In this document: one piece after another, positions 50,345-59,404 of the stretch | Layout: every line of letters begins with the position of its first letter | How positions within the stretch are numbered: position 1 is the stretch's first letter | From: Pseudomonas wadenswilerensis | Lineage (GTDB): Bacteria; Pseudomonadota; Gammaproteobacteria; Pseudomonadales; Pseudomonadaceae | Direction of reading: 5' to 3' | Length of the DNA stretch: 64,000 nucleotides | NCBI RefSeq assembly: GCF_900497695.1 | Contig: NZ_UIDD01000010.1 | Span: 496,001 to 560,000 of the forward strand | Made by a program: the position numbers and the translations under genes | Notes under the pieces: generated by a model | Told to the model about the DNA's origin: nothing | Seen by the model: only the letters and a program-made list of their open reading frames with translations | The model's database searches: none

Positions 50345-51474
50345 GACTGGTCTCCGGCGCCCGCCAGGCAATCGAGCAGCGCCTGCCCCATGCGCTCACG
50401 GCGCCAGCCGCGCAGCGACTCGGGGAGTTGATAGGGTCCGTTGGGGTAGCCACTCTTGAGCAGCAGTTCCAGGGTTTTCTTGCGCAGCATCAGCTCCGGG
50501 GCGATGTTCAGGCGCTCGGCCTCGGCCTGGCCGATGGCGCGCAGCTGCTTGAGCAGCGCCGACGCTTCGATCGGCAGCGGCTCGGGCACCGCCGGCGGCC
50601 ATTCAGATGGCGGCAGGCTGGCAGCCTGCTTGATCAGGCCGAGCAGGAACTCGCCATCCTGACGGATGGTACGCGGGTGCATGTCTTCGATCTTGGCCAG
50701 CGCCGACAGCGAATCCGGCTGGGTGCGGGCCATCGGCCACAAGGCGTTTTCGCGAACGATGCGGTTACGCGGCAGGTCGCGGGCGCGGGCTTCGCGTTCA
50801 CGCCAGGCGCACAGCTCGCGCAGTACCGCCAGTTGCGCGCGCGACAGCTTCCAGGCCAGCTTGGCATCGCGGTACAGCTCATACGGGTCGATCTCGCGGC
50901 GCAACTGGGCAACCAGTTCGGCACCGTCTTCGAGCACCCAGGCATTCTTGTCATCCGACAACTGCGGGCGCAGGCGCTCGTACAGTTCGGCCAGGTGCAC
51001 GGCGTCTTCGGCGGCGTAGCTGACCTGGGTTTCCGACAGCGGGCGTTGCAGCCAGTCGGAGCGGGTTTCACCCTTGGGCAGGTCGATGCCGAGCACCTCC
51101 TGGACCAGGCGCGAATAGCCCATGGAGAAGCCCAGGTTGAGGTAGCCGGCGGCCAGCTGGGTGTCGAACAATGGCGCCGGCAAGCTGCCGGTCAGGCGTG
51201 ACAGCACTTCGAGGTCTTCGCTGCAGGCATGCAGGACCTTGATCACCTGCGGATCTTCAAGCAGGCCGGCCAGCGGCTGCCAGTCGCCTATGCGCAGCGG
51301 ATCGATCAGGTAGGCCCGTGCCCCGTCACCGACCTGGATCAAACCGGCTTTCGGATAGAAGGTATCGACCCGCATGAACTCGGTGTCGAGTGCCACGAAG
51401 GGCAGCGTGCGCCACTGCAGGCAGTGCTCTGCCAGGCTGCGATCGTCGCAAATCCAGTGAATATCGATGGCCAC
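50341..51474 (-). CDS. rnd: ribonuclease D
   Basis: RNase D is a 3'-5' exoribonuclease that trims tRNA precursors. The 377-residue protein has the DEDDy active site: FVALDTEFMRVDTF (Asp, Glu), HACSEDLEVLSRL (Asp) and QVSYAAEDAVHLAELY (Tyr/Asp region), followed by two HRDC-type helical domains (LAVLRELCAWREREARARDL; AEWLNIAPELMLRKKTLELL-like region at the C-terminus). The start is GTG (VAIDIHWICDD) with GGGAG seven bases upstream; a longer frame lacks a ribosome site. Confidence 0.93.
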   Translation of the reverse strand: MAIDIHWICDDRSLAEHCLQWRTLPFVALDTEFMRVDTFYPKAGLIQVGDGARAYLIDPLRIGDWQPLAGLLEDPQVIKVLHACSEDLEVLSRLTGSLPAPLFDTQLAAGYLNLGFSMGYSRLVQEVLGIDLPKGETRSDWLQRPLSETQVSYAAEDAVHLAELYERLRPQLSDDKNAWVLEDGAELVAQLRREIDPYELYRDAKLAWKLSRAQLAVLRELCAWREREARARDLPRNRIVRENALWPMARTQPDSLSALAKIEDMHPRTIRQDGEFLLGLIKQAASLPPSEWPPAVPEPLPIEASALLKQLRAIGQAEAERLNIAPELMLRKKTLELLLKSGYPNGPYQLPESLRGWRRERMGQALLDCLAGAGDQS

Positions 51475-51573
51475 AAGGCTCTCCCACAAACAATGGCGCG
51501 CAGTATATACGGCGCAGGCCATCGTCGGGAAACCACTCGACCGCTATCCCTGCCGCCGCTACCGCATCGGTGA

Positions 51574-53208
51574 TCAGTGCCTGGCCAACATCGGCCGGCA
51601 GCTGGCAAACAGGTCCAGTTCGGGCTTGTACAGGTTGGTGTGCACCTGCAGCAGGCCGAGCATGGAATGAAACAGGTTGTCCTGGCTCAGCGGCTCGTTG
51701 CGGACCTTCTGCAGGCAGTCGCTATCGACGCCGAAGCTGGCTTTGTAGCTGTCGGAAAACCACGCCAGCAGCGGCACGTGCTTTTGCTGTTCCGGTGCCA
51801 GCATGTAAGGCGTGCCGTGCAGGTACAGGTTGTACTCACCGAGCGATTCGCCATGGTCGGACAGGTACAGCATGGCGGTGTCGACCTTGTCCTGCTTGCT
51901 GCGCAGGAGGTCGATCAGCGCGGCCAGGACATGGTCGGTGTACACCAGGGTGTTGTCGTAGGCATTGACGATGCTGTCCTGGCTGCACTGGTTCAGGGCA
52001 TTGCTGCGGCACACCGGGGTGAAGCGCTCGTATTCTTTCGGGTAACGCTTGTAGTAGTCCGGCCCATGGCTGCCCATCTGGTGCAGCACCAGCACGGTGT
52101 CCTGTTGCAGGCTGTCGATGAAGCTGTCCAGGCCCTTGAGGAGGATTTCGTCGCGGCACTCGTCATCGGCGCACAGTGCCGGGTCCTTGAGGTTGCTGAC
52201 ATTCTCGAACACCACCCGGTCGCAAGTGCCCTTGCAGCCGGACTGATTGTCGCGCCAACGCACCGCGAGCCCGGCCCGCTGCAGCACATCGAGCAGGCCT
52301 TCCTGGTTTTTGGCGGTGCTGGCGTCGTAATCCTTGCGGGTGAAGCCAGAGAACATGCACGGCACCGACACGGCGGTTTCGGTGCCACAGGAGTGCACAT
52401 CGGTGAAGGCGATCAGGCCCTTTTCCTTGCTCAACTGTGGGGTGGTATCGCGCCCGTAGCCGAGCACCCCGAAGTTCGGCGCGCGGGCGCTCTCGCCGAC
52501 CACCAGCACGGTCAGCGACTTGCGCGAACGTTGCTGCCAGGCGACGTCGAGCTTGGCGTCCTCGCCGATGGCGCGAAACGGCGTGGCGGCGCTGCCGACC
52601 CGCTCGCCGACATAGCCCAGGGAGGCACCGACAAAATTGCTCGGCACCAACATCAGGCGGATTTCATGGTGATTGCGAAACAGCGAAGCCAGGCCCTGGT
52701 AATTAATCAGCGCAACAGTGCCCAACACCACAATACAGGCGACACTGGCGAGTAACTTGCCGAACAACTCGCGGGCCCAGTTTCGGTATAAAACCGGTGC
52801 CTTGTACAACAATATAGACGGCAAAACACCTAACACAGCGATATATAAAAAAAGTTTAATCGAGAGCAGGTCACGCACTTCCGTGGCATTGGTCTCCATG
52901 GCATTGCGCAGCATGCCGACATCAATCATTACGCCGTACTGGCTCATGAAATAAGCCACCCCGGCACTGACCATGAACAGGGTGATCAGCAGCGGTTTGA
53001 GCAGCATCCGGAAGGCCAGCAGGGTCAATACCAGGTTGAACGCACACAGGATCATCACGCCAAAGGCCACACGCAATAACAGGCCGTGCGCATCGCTCGC
53101 AAGTACCGACGCCAGGTGTTGCCACAACAATGAGTTGAAGCCGATCAACAGGTACAGGCTGGCAATCAACGTGACCCATTCGGCCCGCAGGGGTTTGACC
53201 TTGAACAT
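51574..53208 (-). CDS. eptA: phosphoethanolamine transferase (EptA-like)
   Basis: A 544-residue inner-membrane enzyme that moves phosphoethanolamine from phosphatidylethanolamine to lipid A, lowering envelope charge and polymyxin susceptibility in known cases. Five N-terminal helices (WVTLIASLYLLIGFNSLLW to VACIVVLGTVALINYQGL) and a periplasmic sulfatase-fold domain: VLVVGESARAPNFGVLGYGR (metal Glu), nucleophile Thr in HSCGTETAVSVPCMFSGF, MGSHGPDYYKRYP and LYLSDHGESLGE. Cysteine pairs for disulphides are present. It could act on another acceptor; the chromosomal Pseudomonas family is variable. Start MFKVKPLRAE fits the family. Confidence 0.9.
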   Translation of the reverse strand: MFKVKPLRAEWVTLIASLYLLIGFNSLLWQHLASVLASDAHGLLLRVAFGVMILCAFNLVLTLLAFRMLLKPLLITLFMVSAGVAYFMSQYGVMIDVGMLRNAMETNATEVRDLLSIKLFLYIAVLGVLPSILLYKAPVLYRNWARELFGKLLASVACIVVLGTVALINYQGLASLFRNHHEIRLMLVPSNFVGASLGYVGERVGSAATPFRAIGEDAKLDVAWQQRSRKSLTVLVVGESARAPNFGVLGYGRDTTPQLSKEKGLIAFTDVHSCGTETAVSVPCMFSGFTRKDYDASTAKNQEGLLDVLQRAGLAVRWRDNQSGCKGTCDRVVFENVSNLKDPALCADDECRDEILLKGLDSFIDSLQQDTVLVLHQMGSHGPDYYKRYPKEYERFTPVCRSNALNQCSQDSIVNAYDNTLVYTDHVLAALIDLLRSKQDKVDTAMLYLSDHGESLGEYNLYLHGTPYMLAPEQQKHVPLLAWFSDSYKASFGVDSDCLQKVRNEPLSQDNLFHSMLGLLQVHTNLYKPELDLFASCRPMLARH

Positions 53209-53302
53209 GACGATTCGCTTATTTGAACGGCGGGAACAGTGCCCTTGCGGCACCACCTGGAAACTGCCCGAACTTTAAGTAGCGAGTCATCAATTTTTTG
53301 TG

Positions 53303-53335
53303 AAAAAGACGCCAACAAATAGTCGGCTGGCGTCT
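53303..53335 (-). terminator. rho-independent terminator after the CHMI gene
   Basis: On the minus strand, an 8-bp perfect stem (AGACGCCA / TGGCGTCT, 53307-53335, 13-base loop) is followed by TTTTTC. It lies 43 bp past the CHMI stop and separates it from eptA, which must therefore have its own promoter in 53209-53302. Confidence 0.85.
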
Positions 53336-53377
53336 ATTTAAAAGACGTGTTCAGCCTGTGTTCAGCCAGACGATTAT

Positions 53378-53743
53378 TTACGCTGGCAGATGCACTTTTG
53401 AATAAGAATCGCGATCGATATCGATCACCTCGACGCACAGCTGGATGTCCAGCCCCGGCGTGCTCGGAACGGCCTCCTTGAGCACCTCCAGCAGGCTGGC
53501 CGACAGTTGGCGTTTGATCTCGGCGGAGCGACCGCTGAGGATTGCCAGCTTGATGTGGGCGAACGCGCGTTCCGCAGGGGCAACACCCACCCGAAAACCG
53601 GCCAGGGCCACGGCGCGGCTCTTGATGTCCAGCTCTTCGGCGAACTGGCCGCTGCCCACCAGGGCATTGTTGAGACGCAGCAACAGGCGGTCGACCTCAA
53701 GGTTTTTCAGGTTGTCGCTGTATTCCACATGAAGATGAGGCAT
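53378..53743 (-). CDS. 5-carboxymethyl-2-hydroxymuconate delta-isomerase family protein
   Basis: A 121-residue member of the tautomerase superfamily (CHMI). The catalytic Pro1 is present after Met (MPHLHVEYSDNL), with DIKSRAVALAGFRVGV and HIKLAILSGRSAEIKRQL as typical segments. In homoprotocatechuate degradation CHMI isomerises a ring-cleavage product, but no other hpa genes are nearby, so this orphan may act on another substrate. AGGA precedes the ATG. Confidence 0.88.
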   Translation of the reverse strand: MPHLHVEYSDNLKNLEVDRLLLRLNNALVGSGQFAEELDIKSRAVALAGFRVGVAPAERAFAHIKLAILSGRSAEIKRQLSASLLEVLKEAVPSTPGLDIQLCVEVIDIDRDSYSKVHLPA

Positions 53744-53863
53744 TGCACGGAGTCCTGGGGTGGGCAAATGTTGCAACAGACTACCCCAGCCCCGAAACCC
53801 GGCAAAGACGACTATCCTCTAAGTTCATGACTTCCACCCCACAAACCCCGGAGAGGTGAAGAA

Positions 53864-54088
53864 ATGCCGGTCAAGCACGATTTGCTCGCAGACTTGAATC
53901 TGACCAAGGAACAGTTCATCGAGAAGAAACAACACGACCCGCGGCTGAGTCAGCTGCATGAAGACTACAACAGCAAAGACGCCGAAGTCGTCGATGCCGA
54001 GAACAAAAGCGCCGCCGATGACACGGTCACCCGGCTGCGCAAGGAACGCCTGAAGATCAAGGACGAGATCGTCGCCCATCTGAAGTAA
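53864..54088 (+). CDS. YdcH/DUF465 small protein
   Basis: A 74-residue, helical, charged protein: MPVKHDLLADLNLTKEQFIE, QLHEDYNSKDAEVVDAENKS and VTRLRKERLKIKDEIVAHLK. This is the DUF465/YdcH pattern, a short coiled-coil protein of unknown role. GGAGAGG is located eight bases before the ATG. Single gene, followed by a REPIN of a different family from the rest of the window. Confidence 0.88.
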   Translation: MPVKHDLLADLNLTKEQFIEKKQHDPRLSQLHEDYNSKDAEVVDAENKSAADDTVTRLRKERLKIKDEIVAHLK

Positions 54089-54092
54089 ACCC

Positions 54093-54163
54093 TGTAGGAG
54101 CGGGCTTGCCCCGCGATCGCGATCTACCTGCCCCATCGCATCGCGAGGCAAGCTCGCTCCTAC
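54093..54163. repeat. REP doublet, GTAGGAGCGGGCTTGCCCCG family
   Basis: TGTAGGAGCGGGCTTGCCCC...GCGATCGCG and the inverted CATCGCGAGGCAAGCTCGCT...CCTAC enclose about 20 bp. The core differs from the GTGGGAGCTGG type used elsewhere in the window. Confidence 0.85.
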
Positions 54164-54172
54164 GGGCAGCCC

Positions 54173-54976
54173 TTATGGCCGCGCCCACACCACCGGAAAC
54201 CAGTCCTCGCGCATGCGATCGCCGGTCTTCAGGTCAATCCCTGGAAACGGCGGCGAGGTCCGCCCAGGGCGCTGGATATAGCGCACATCATCACCCATGA
54301 AGCGGGTCGAGAAGGCCCGGCGGCGATTGCTGCCGATGTTGCCGGCTGCACCATGCACGGTACGAAAATCGAACACCACCGCGTCCCCCGGTTCCAGCTC
54401 CGGCGAGAGGATCTGGTACTCGCCGTTCTCCACATCCGGCATGTCCATGAACAGGCTTTCCCCGGAACCTGCATCGCTGGCGCCATAGAAATCCTTGTTG
54501 CTGGCCCAGCTTTTGGGCCGCACCGGCTTGGGCCAGCGATGGGAGCCGAGCACCACGCTCAAGGTGTTGTGACGGCTGACCGGGTCCAGCGGTATCCAGT
54601 AGCTGGCGGTTTGCAGGCCGTCGACGCAGTAGTACGGCAGGTCCTGGTGCCAGGGCGTGGGCTTGGAGGTGCCCGGCTCCTTGACCAGGATATGTTCATG
54701 AAACACCTGCACTTGCCGTGACTGCATCAGCGCTCCGGCAATCGCCGCCGCCGGCGAATTGAGCACGAACGCCTTGAACGCCGGGATGCGTTGCCAGTTG
54801 CAGTAATCCTCGAAGAAGCGCCCGCCTTCGCCACTGCCGACGTTCTCGATGGCAAAGGCGCTGGGCGCGGCCAGGTTCTGTTCAAAACCTTCGCGCAGGG
54901 GTTCGATCCAGTCACGGAACACGCCACGCAACACCACTGCACCGTCACGCTGGAACTGTTCGATATCGGCATTCAT
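54173..54976 (-). CDS. phytanoyl-CoA dioxygenase (PhyH) family protein
   Basis: A 267-residue Fe(II)/2-oxoglutarate oxygenase. The HxD iron motif is in PTPWHQDLPYYCVDG and the distal His in VFDFRTVHGAAGN, with Arg for 2-oxoglutarate soon after (NRRRAFSTRF). PhyH-like proteins hydroxylate diverse small molecules; the family also contains ectoine and natural product hydroxylases. Substrate unknown. GAGAGGTGG precedes the chosen ATG; an upstream in-frame start is less likely. It is divergent from the amino-acid permease, 203 bp apart. Confidence 0.88.
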   Translation of the reverse strand: MNADIEQFQRDGAVVLRGVFRDWIEPLREGFEQNLAAPSAFAIENVGSGEGGRFFEDYCNWQRIPAFKAFVLNSPAAAIAGALMQSRQVQVFHEHILVKEPGTSKPTPWHQDLPYYCVDGLQTASYWIPLDPVSRHNTLSVVLGSHRWPKPVRPKSWASNKDFYGASDAGSGESLFMDMPDVENGEYQILSPELEPGDAVVFDFRTVHGAAGNIGSNRRRAFSTRFMGDDVRYIQRPGRTSPPFPGIDLKTGDRMREDWFPVVWARP

Positions 54977-55179
54977 CGGGGCCACCTCTCTTGTTGTAAT
55001 GAACAAAAGTATTGGGCGGCCCCGCGCGGCCGGTAAACCACAGATTACCTATGCGCCACTATAGGCAATCTGTATGGCGCGCCGGTTGTCAGCCCGCCAC
55101 CTTTGGCCGGTTAATGGCCCTGCCTGTGTCCTACGGCGCCTTGCTATCCAAGAATAAGAACAACGAGGAGTTACCTGGG

Positions 55180-56577
55180 ATGAACGAAAACAGCACCGCC
55201 ATGCGGCGCGGTCTGAGTACCCGCCACATTCGCTTCATGGCGCTCGGTTCTGCCATCGGCACCGGGCTTTTCTATGGCTCCGCAGCCGCCATCAAACTGG
55301 CCGGCCCTTCTGTGTTGCTCGCTTACCTGATCGGTGGCGCGGCGATCTACATGATGATGCGCGCCCTCGGCGAGATGGCCGTGCGCAACCCGGTGTCCGG
55401 CTCGTTCGGTCAATACGCCAGCCAGTACCTGGGGCGCTTTGCCGGCTTTCTCACAGGCTGGAGCTACGCCTTCTCGATGCTGGTGGTGTGCCTGGCAGAT
55501 GTCACTGCCTTCGGCGTCTACATGAGTTTCTGGTTCCCCGACACGCCGCGCTGGATCTGGGTGCTGGGCATCGTCTTCTTCATTGGCGCCCTCAATCTGT
55601 GCAGCGTCAGGGTGTTTGGTGAACTGGAGTTCTGGTTGTCGCTGCTGAAAGTCACCGCCATCGTCTCGATGATCCTCGCTGGCGCGGCCGTGCTGATGTT
55701 CGGCATCCAGTTGGGCGGCAGCGGCGAGCCCCTGGCAGCGGTGAGCAACCTGTGGAGCCATGGCGGTTTCTTCCCCAATGGCGTGGGCGGCATGATCGCC
55801 TCGTTCACCGTGGTGATGTTCGCCTTTGGCGGCGTCGAGATGATCGGCATCACCGCCGGCGAAGCCAAGGATCCGCAACGGGTGATTCCACGGGCGATCA
55901 ACTCGGTGCCGCTGCGCATCCTGCTGTTTTATGTGTTCACCCTGTTCGTGCTGATGTCGATCTATCCCTGGTCGAAGATCGGCAGCGAAGGCAGTCCCTT
56001 CGTGCAGATCTTCAGCGGCCTGGGGATCGGTTCGGCAGCCACGCTGCTGAACATCGTGGTGATCTCGGCAGCGGTGTCGGCGATCAACAGTGACATTTTC
56101 AGCGCCGGGCGGATGATGTACGGCATGGCCCACAACGGCCAGGCACCCGCCAGCTTCGCCCTGCTGTCGCGCTTCGGCGTGCCGTGGATGACCGTGGTGG
56201 TGATGGCCGTCGCCTTGCTGCTGGGGGTGGTGCTCAATTACCTGGCCCCGGACAACCTGTTCCTGATCCTCGCCGCCGTGGTGACCTTCTCGATCGTCTG
56301 GGTGTGGCTGATGATCCTCCTGTCGCAAATCGTCATGCGCCGCGGCATGAGCGCCGACGAGGTGGCCAGGCTGCACTTCCCGGTACCGCTCTGGCCAGTC
56401 GGCCCGGCCTGTGCGGTGGTGTTCATGCTGTTCATCTTCGGCGTGCTGGCCTGGTTCCCGGACACGCGCATGGCCCTGTACGTGGGCATCGGCTGGCTGG
56501 CCTTGCTGTCGCTGGGCTACTGGCTGTTCGTCGCCCGCCAGCCGCTGGCAACGCTGGCAGATCCGGCCAGCCGCTGA
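55180..56577 (+). CDS. APC-family amino acid permease
   Basis: A 465-residue twelve-helix transporter of the AAT branch: the substrate-binding start IRFMALGSAIGTGLFYGSAA (GSAIGTGLF), RALGEMAVRNPVSGSFGQYA, and SFTVVMFAFGGVEMIGITAG with EAKDPQRVIPRAI. Members are the AroP/ProY/CycA types for aromatic amino acids, proline or others; the exact substrate cannot be settled from sequence, although ProY-like proline or histidine uptake is possible. The start at MNENSTAMRR follows GAGGAG. It is convergent with the LysR gene. Confidence 0.9.
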   Translation: MNENSTAMRRGLSTRHIRFMALGSAIGTGLFYGSAAAIKLAGPSVLLAYLIGGAAIYMMMRALGEMAVRNPVSGSFGQYASQYLGRFAGFLTGWSYAFSMLVVCLADVTAFGVYMSFWFPDTPRWIWVLGIVFFIGALNLCSVRVFGELEFWLSLLKVTAIVSMILAGAAVLMFGIQLGGSGEPLAAVSNLWSHGGFFPNGVGGMIASFTVVMFAFGGVEMIGITAGEAKDPQRVIPRAINSVPLRILLFYVFTLFVLMSIYPWSKIGSEGSPFVQIFSGLGIGSAATLLNIVVISAAVSAINSDIFSAGRMMYGMAHNGQAPASFALLSRFGVPWMTVVVMAVALLLGVVLNYLAPDNLFLILAAVVTFSIVWVWLMILLSQIVMRRGMSADEVARLHFPVPLWPVGPACAVVFMLFIFGVLAWFPDTRMALYVGIGWLALLSLGYWLFVARQPLATLADPASR

Positions 56578-57474
56578 TCAGGCCGGAAACTGCTCGCTGG
56601 CCCAGTCGAGGAAGGCCTGCGCCGCCGGAGAGGGGCGCATGGCGCTGGACTGGGCCAGCACCACCGGCTGCGGGCTGACCGCTTCCAGCAGCGGCCGGCA
56701 GGCCAGGGGTTGGCCGTCATAGCTGCAATCGGCCACCGGCCGGGTGCAGGACAAGGCCACGCCATAGCCATGGGCGACCAGCCCGCGCTGCATCTCGAAG
56801 GTCTGGGTCAGTTGCAGGCTTGCCGGTTGCAGGTCGTGGGCCCAGAACAGCGACAGGAAATACTCGCGGGTCCTGGCGATGTCTTCAAGGATCAGGCATT
56901 CATTGGCCAGGTCCACCAGCGACACCCGCTCCTGCAACGCCAGGGGGTGGTCCGCCGGCAGCAAGGCGTAAGGCGTCAGCTGCGCCAGCACGCGTTTTTC
57001 GATCGGCGAATCGAGCCCCACGTCATAGGTCAGCGCCAGCTCCACCTTGCCATCGGCCAGGCGCCGATTGACCTCGGCAAGATCGGCCTCGAACAGGGTG
57101 ATGGTGACTTCCGGATGGCGCCGGCGAAAGCCGCTCAGCAGGCGTGGCGCGTAATACGGCCCCAGGTCCTGGAAGCAGATCAGGCTCAAGGCGCCGCGCA
57201 CCACCTGTTGCTGCTCGCCCTTGCCGCCGATTGCCGTGGCCAGGTTGAGCATATCGCGCGCCTGCTCGAGCAATTTGCGCCCCGCCGGGGTCAGTTCCAG
57301 GCCACGGCTGACCTGGCGATGAAAGAGCTTTTCGCCCAGGCTCGCCTCCAGCTGCGACAGCGCCAGGGACACCGACGGCTGGGAAATGTGCTTGGTTCGC
57401 GCTGCAGCGCTGACACTGCCCTGCTCGGCGGCAGCGACGAAATACTCCAGCTGGCGGAAAGTGAAGCCGATCAT
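56578..57474 (-). CDS. LysR family transcriptional regulator
   Basis: A 298-residue regulator. The N-terminal helix-turn-helix (GSVSAAARTKHISQPSVSLA, about 19-38) is of LysR type; the C-terminal effector domain begins GALSLICFQDLGPYYAPRLL, with AHGYGVALS near the end. The substrate-binding part resembles regulators of catabolic or amino-acid genes. It is convergent with the permease; which promoter it controls is unclear. Start MIGFTFRQLEYF is the usual LysR N-terminus. Confidence 0.92.
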   Translation of the reverse strand: MIGFTFRQLEYFVAAAEQGSVSAAARTKHISQPSVSLALSQLEASLGEKLFHRQVSRGLELTPAGRKLLEQARDMLNLATAIGGKGEQQQVVRGALSLICFQDLGPYYAPRLLSGFRRRHPEVTITLFEADLAEVNRRLADGKVELALTYDVGLDSPIEKRVLAQLTPYALLPADHPLALQERVSLVDLANECLILEDIARTREYFLSLFWAHDLQPASLQLTQTFEMQRGLVAHGYGVALSCTRPVADCSYDGQPLACRPLLEAVSPQPVVLAQSSAMRPSPAAQAFLDWASEQFPA

Positions 57475-57516
57475 CGCTATGCCCCCTCCGGGATGCTTGA
57501 ACCAACCGCTGCGCCG

Positions 57517-58173
57517 TTATCCCGCCAGGGCCGGGCTCAACGCCGCTGGCGTACGCCAGGGTATATCGGCCCAGGCGCCGCTGCCGGGCGTCAGCAACTG
57601 GTGCAGATGCTGCTCGTTGAACACTTCGCCCAGCGAGTCGACGCGAAACGCCGCGACCCACTGCTCGCGCCCCAGCTTATAGGCCTTGCCGAAATCTTCC
57701 CAACTGTCGAAACAATCCTGCGCCCGCTGCGCGTTGAGCAACAGCACGCGCCAGGCGAGCTCGGGCTCGAGCCAATGCATCAGTACCCCACAACGGACCA
57801 GAAACGCCACCCGCGCACAGGCAAAGGCCATGGCCGCACGCGGCTCATCGCTGGCCGTCAGCCCTTGCAGGTCGAGGCTGTACCATTGCTGTTCGAGGGT
57901 AGCACTGAAGTGCGCACGCACCGCCTCGTCATTGGAGTTGCTGCGAATCCCGGCCTGGTGCAGCAACGCCGCCCGCACGATCGTCTGGGCCTGTTCGGTG
58001 AAGTGGTCGCACGCTGGCGAGTAAAAGCCCTCGACTTCCATCGCATCGGCCATGGGCCTGGCCAACAGCAGCGACCAGTGCTTGCGTTGGCTGAACAACG
58101 GCGCGGCCCCGCGCGGGCGGAATGCACGCCACAACAACCAGGCTGAAATAACAGCCGCGATAAGCAAAAACAT
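57517..58173 (-). CDS. DUF1266 domain protein
   Basis: A 218-residue protein with an N-terminal hydrophobic anchor (MFLLIAAVISAWLLWRAF) and a cytosolic domain whose second half, CFDSWEDFGKAYKLGREQWV followed by AAFRVDS, matches the DUF1266 signature (an SWxxFxxxYxxGR...W pattern, as in E. coli YbeU/YbeR). Function unknown. It is the last gene of a three-gene unit with the two genes upstream (gap 10 bp), so the three probably work together. Confidence 0.8.
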   Translation of the reverse strand: MFLLIAAVISAWLLWRAFRPRGAAPLFSQRKHWSLLLARPMADAMEVEGFYSPACDHFTEQAQTIVRAALLHQAGIRSNSNDEAVRAHFSATLEQQWYSLDLQGLTASDEPRAAMAFACARVAFLVRCGVLMHWLEPELAWRVLLLNAQRAQDCFDSWEDFGKAYKLGREQWVAAFRVDSLGEVFNEQHLHQLLTPGSGAWADIPWRTPAALSPALAG

Positions 58174-58183
58174 GCCGCTCTCC

Positions 58184-59404
58184 TTACCTTGCCCGGGTCT
58201 GCCAGGCCTGGATTTCCTCGGCCTGGGGCGGCGCCATGTCTGGCCACGGCACGCCTTCGGTCAGGTACAGCGGATCATCGGGCAGACGCTGCAAGCGCTT
58301 GCTGAAGATATGCCGGGTGGCGTATTTGACCGACACCGCCTGCGGGGCAACCTGCAAGAACTGCTGCGGCTGACGCCCGGCCACCAGCCACTCGACCATG
58401 GCTGACGGCGCATCGAGGCGCTCGTACAGCTGGGGGTAGCGGGCCACCAGACGGGTCTGGGCGGTCGGGTCGCTGACCTCTTCGATGCGCAGCCAGCCGG
58501 CTTCGGTGCGCACGATGCCGATGGCGATACAGTCAGCGGGCGTCTGCTGGTCGGTGCCCAGGGCATTCAGGCACTGCAGCAGGTCCTGGTAATAGCGCTC
58601 GACCGGCGGCCGGTTCTGCTTGCCCTTGACCTGCTCGACGGTCAAGCTGCCGTCGGCCTGGACGATCAGGCTGATGGTGATGTGTGGCTGGCCCTGGCCG
58701 TCGCGAAAGCTGAACACGCGCATGCGCCGCTGCTCCACCGCTTCGGCATAACGCTCGCCGTAGCCGCCGGTCAGGGCGCGGCGATCGGCGAACTGGCCCA
58801 GGCAGTGGCGCATCACATAGCTTTCAAAGGCCATTTCAGCGCGCAGCAAGGCACTGTCGGGGCGCAGCTCCTGCAAGACGTGCTCAGTGGTGGTCACCAA
58901 TGTGGCCAAGGCCTCGGGCTGGCTTTGGCGCCAGCCCTGCTCGACCCGCGCGGCCATCTGCGCGTGTTCCTTGTCCCACAGCGCCAGCGCCTGGGGGCAG
59001 TTGATGCGATCGAGCTTGCCGGCCAGCGCAGTGCCCTGACGCGAGGTCAGAAACTCCACCAGCAAGGCCTCCTGCGCCAGCAGTGGCGCCTGCTGCGGAT
59101 CCACCCAGACCAGGGGCGCGAGCGCCTGCTGCGAGCCTTTACCGGCGTCGCTCAAATGCCTGGTCACCCATGGCGGCGGTTCGCCTCCCAGCACTTCGAC
59201 AGCCTGCTCCAGGGTCAGGATCCGTCGCGCCGGCTCGAAGTTGCCGACCAGATGACGGTAGAAATGGTTGAGCAACCATCTGCCCACCTCCGGCGCATCA
59301 CCACGGGCTTTGCTGCGTTCGGCAATGCCGCGCTTGAGTTGATCGGCATTGAGTGCGTTGCGCGGGGCGTAACCGGACTGTCGCAGCTCCGGTGTCACTT
59401 CCAT
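58184..59404 (-). CDS. hypothetical protein with PcfJ-like core
   Basis: A 406-residue soluble protein. Residues around MRVFSFRDGQGQPHITISLI then ADGSLTVEQVKGKQNRPPVE and RYYQDLLQCLNALG resemble the (Y/F)SxRDxxGxPHxTIxV...Q(I/V)KGKxNxPP core of PcfJ-like proteins of mobile elements and phages, but the rest does not. I cannot name a function. The ATG start at MEVTPELRQ overlaps the end of the upstream TPR-like gene; a GTG nine bases earlier is possible. Confidence 0.7.
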   Translation of the reverse strand: MEVTPELRQSGYAPRNALNADQLKRGIAERSKARGDAPEVGRWLLNHFYRHLVGNFEPARRILTLEQAVEVLGGEPPPWVTRHLSDAGKGSQQALAPLVWVDPQQAPLLAQEALLVEFLTSRQGTALAGKLDRINCPQALALWDKEHAQMAARVEQGWRQSQPEALATLVTTTEHVLQELRPDSALLRAEMAFESYVMRHCLGQFADRRALTGGYGERYAEAVEQRRMRVFSFRDGQGQPHITISLIVQADGSLTVEQVKGKQNRPPVERYYQDLLQCLNALGTDQQTPADCIAIGIVRTEAGWLRIEEVSDPTAQTRLVARYPQLYERLDAPSAMVEWLVAGRQPQQFLQVAPQAVSVKYATRHIFSKRLQRLPDDPLYLTEGVPWPDMAPPQAEEIQAWQTRAR

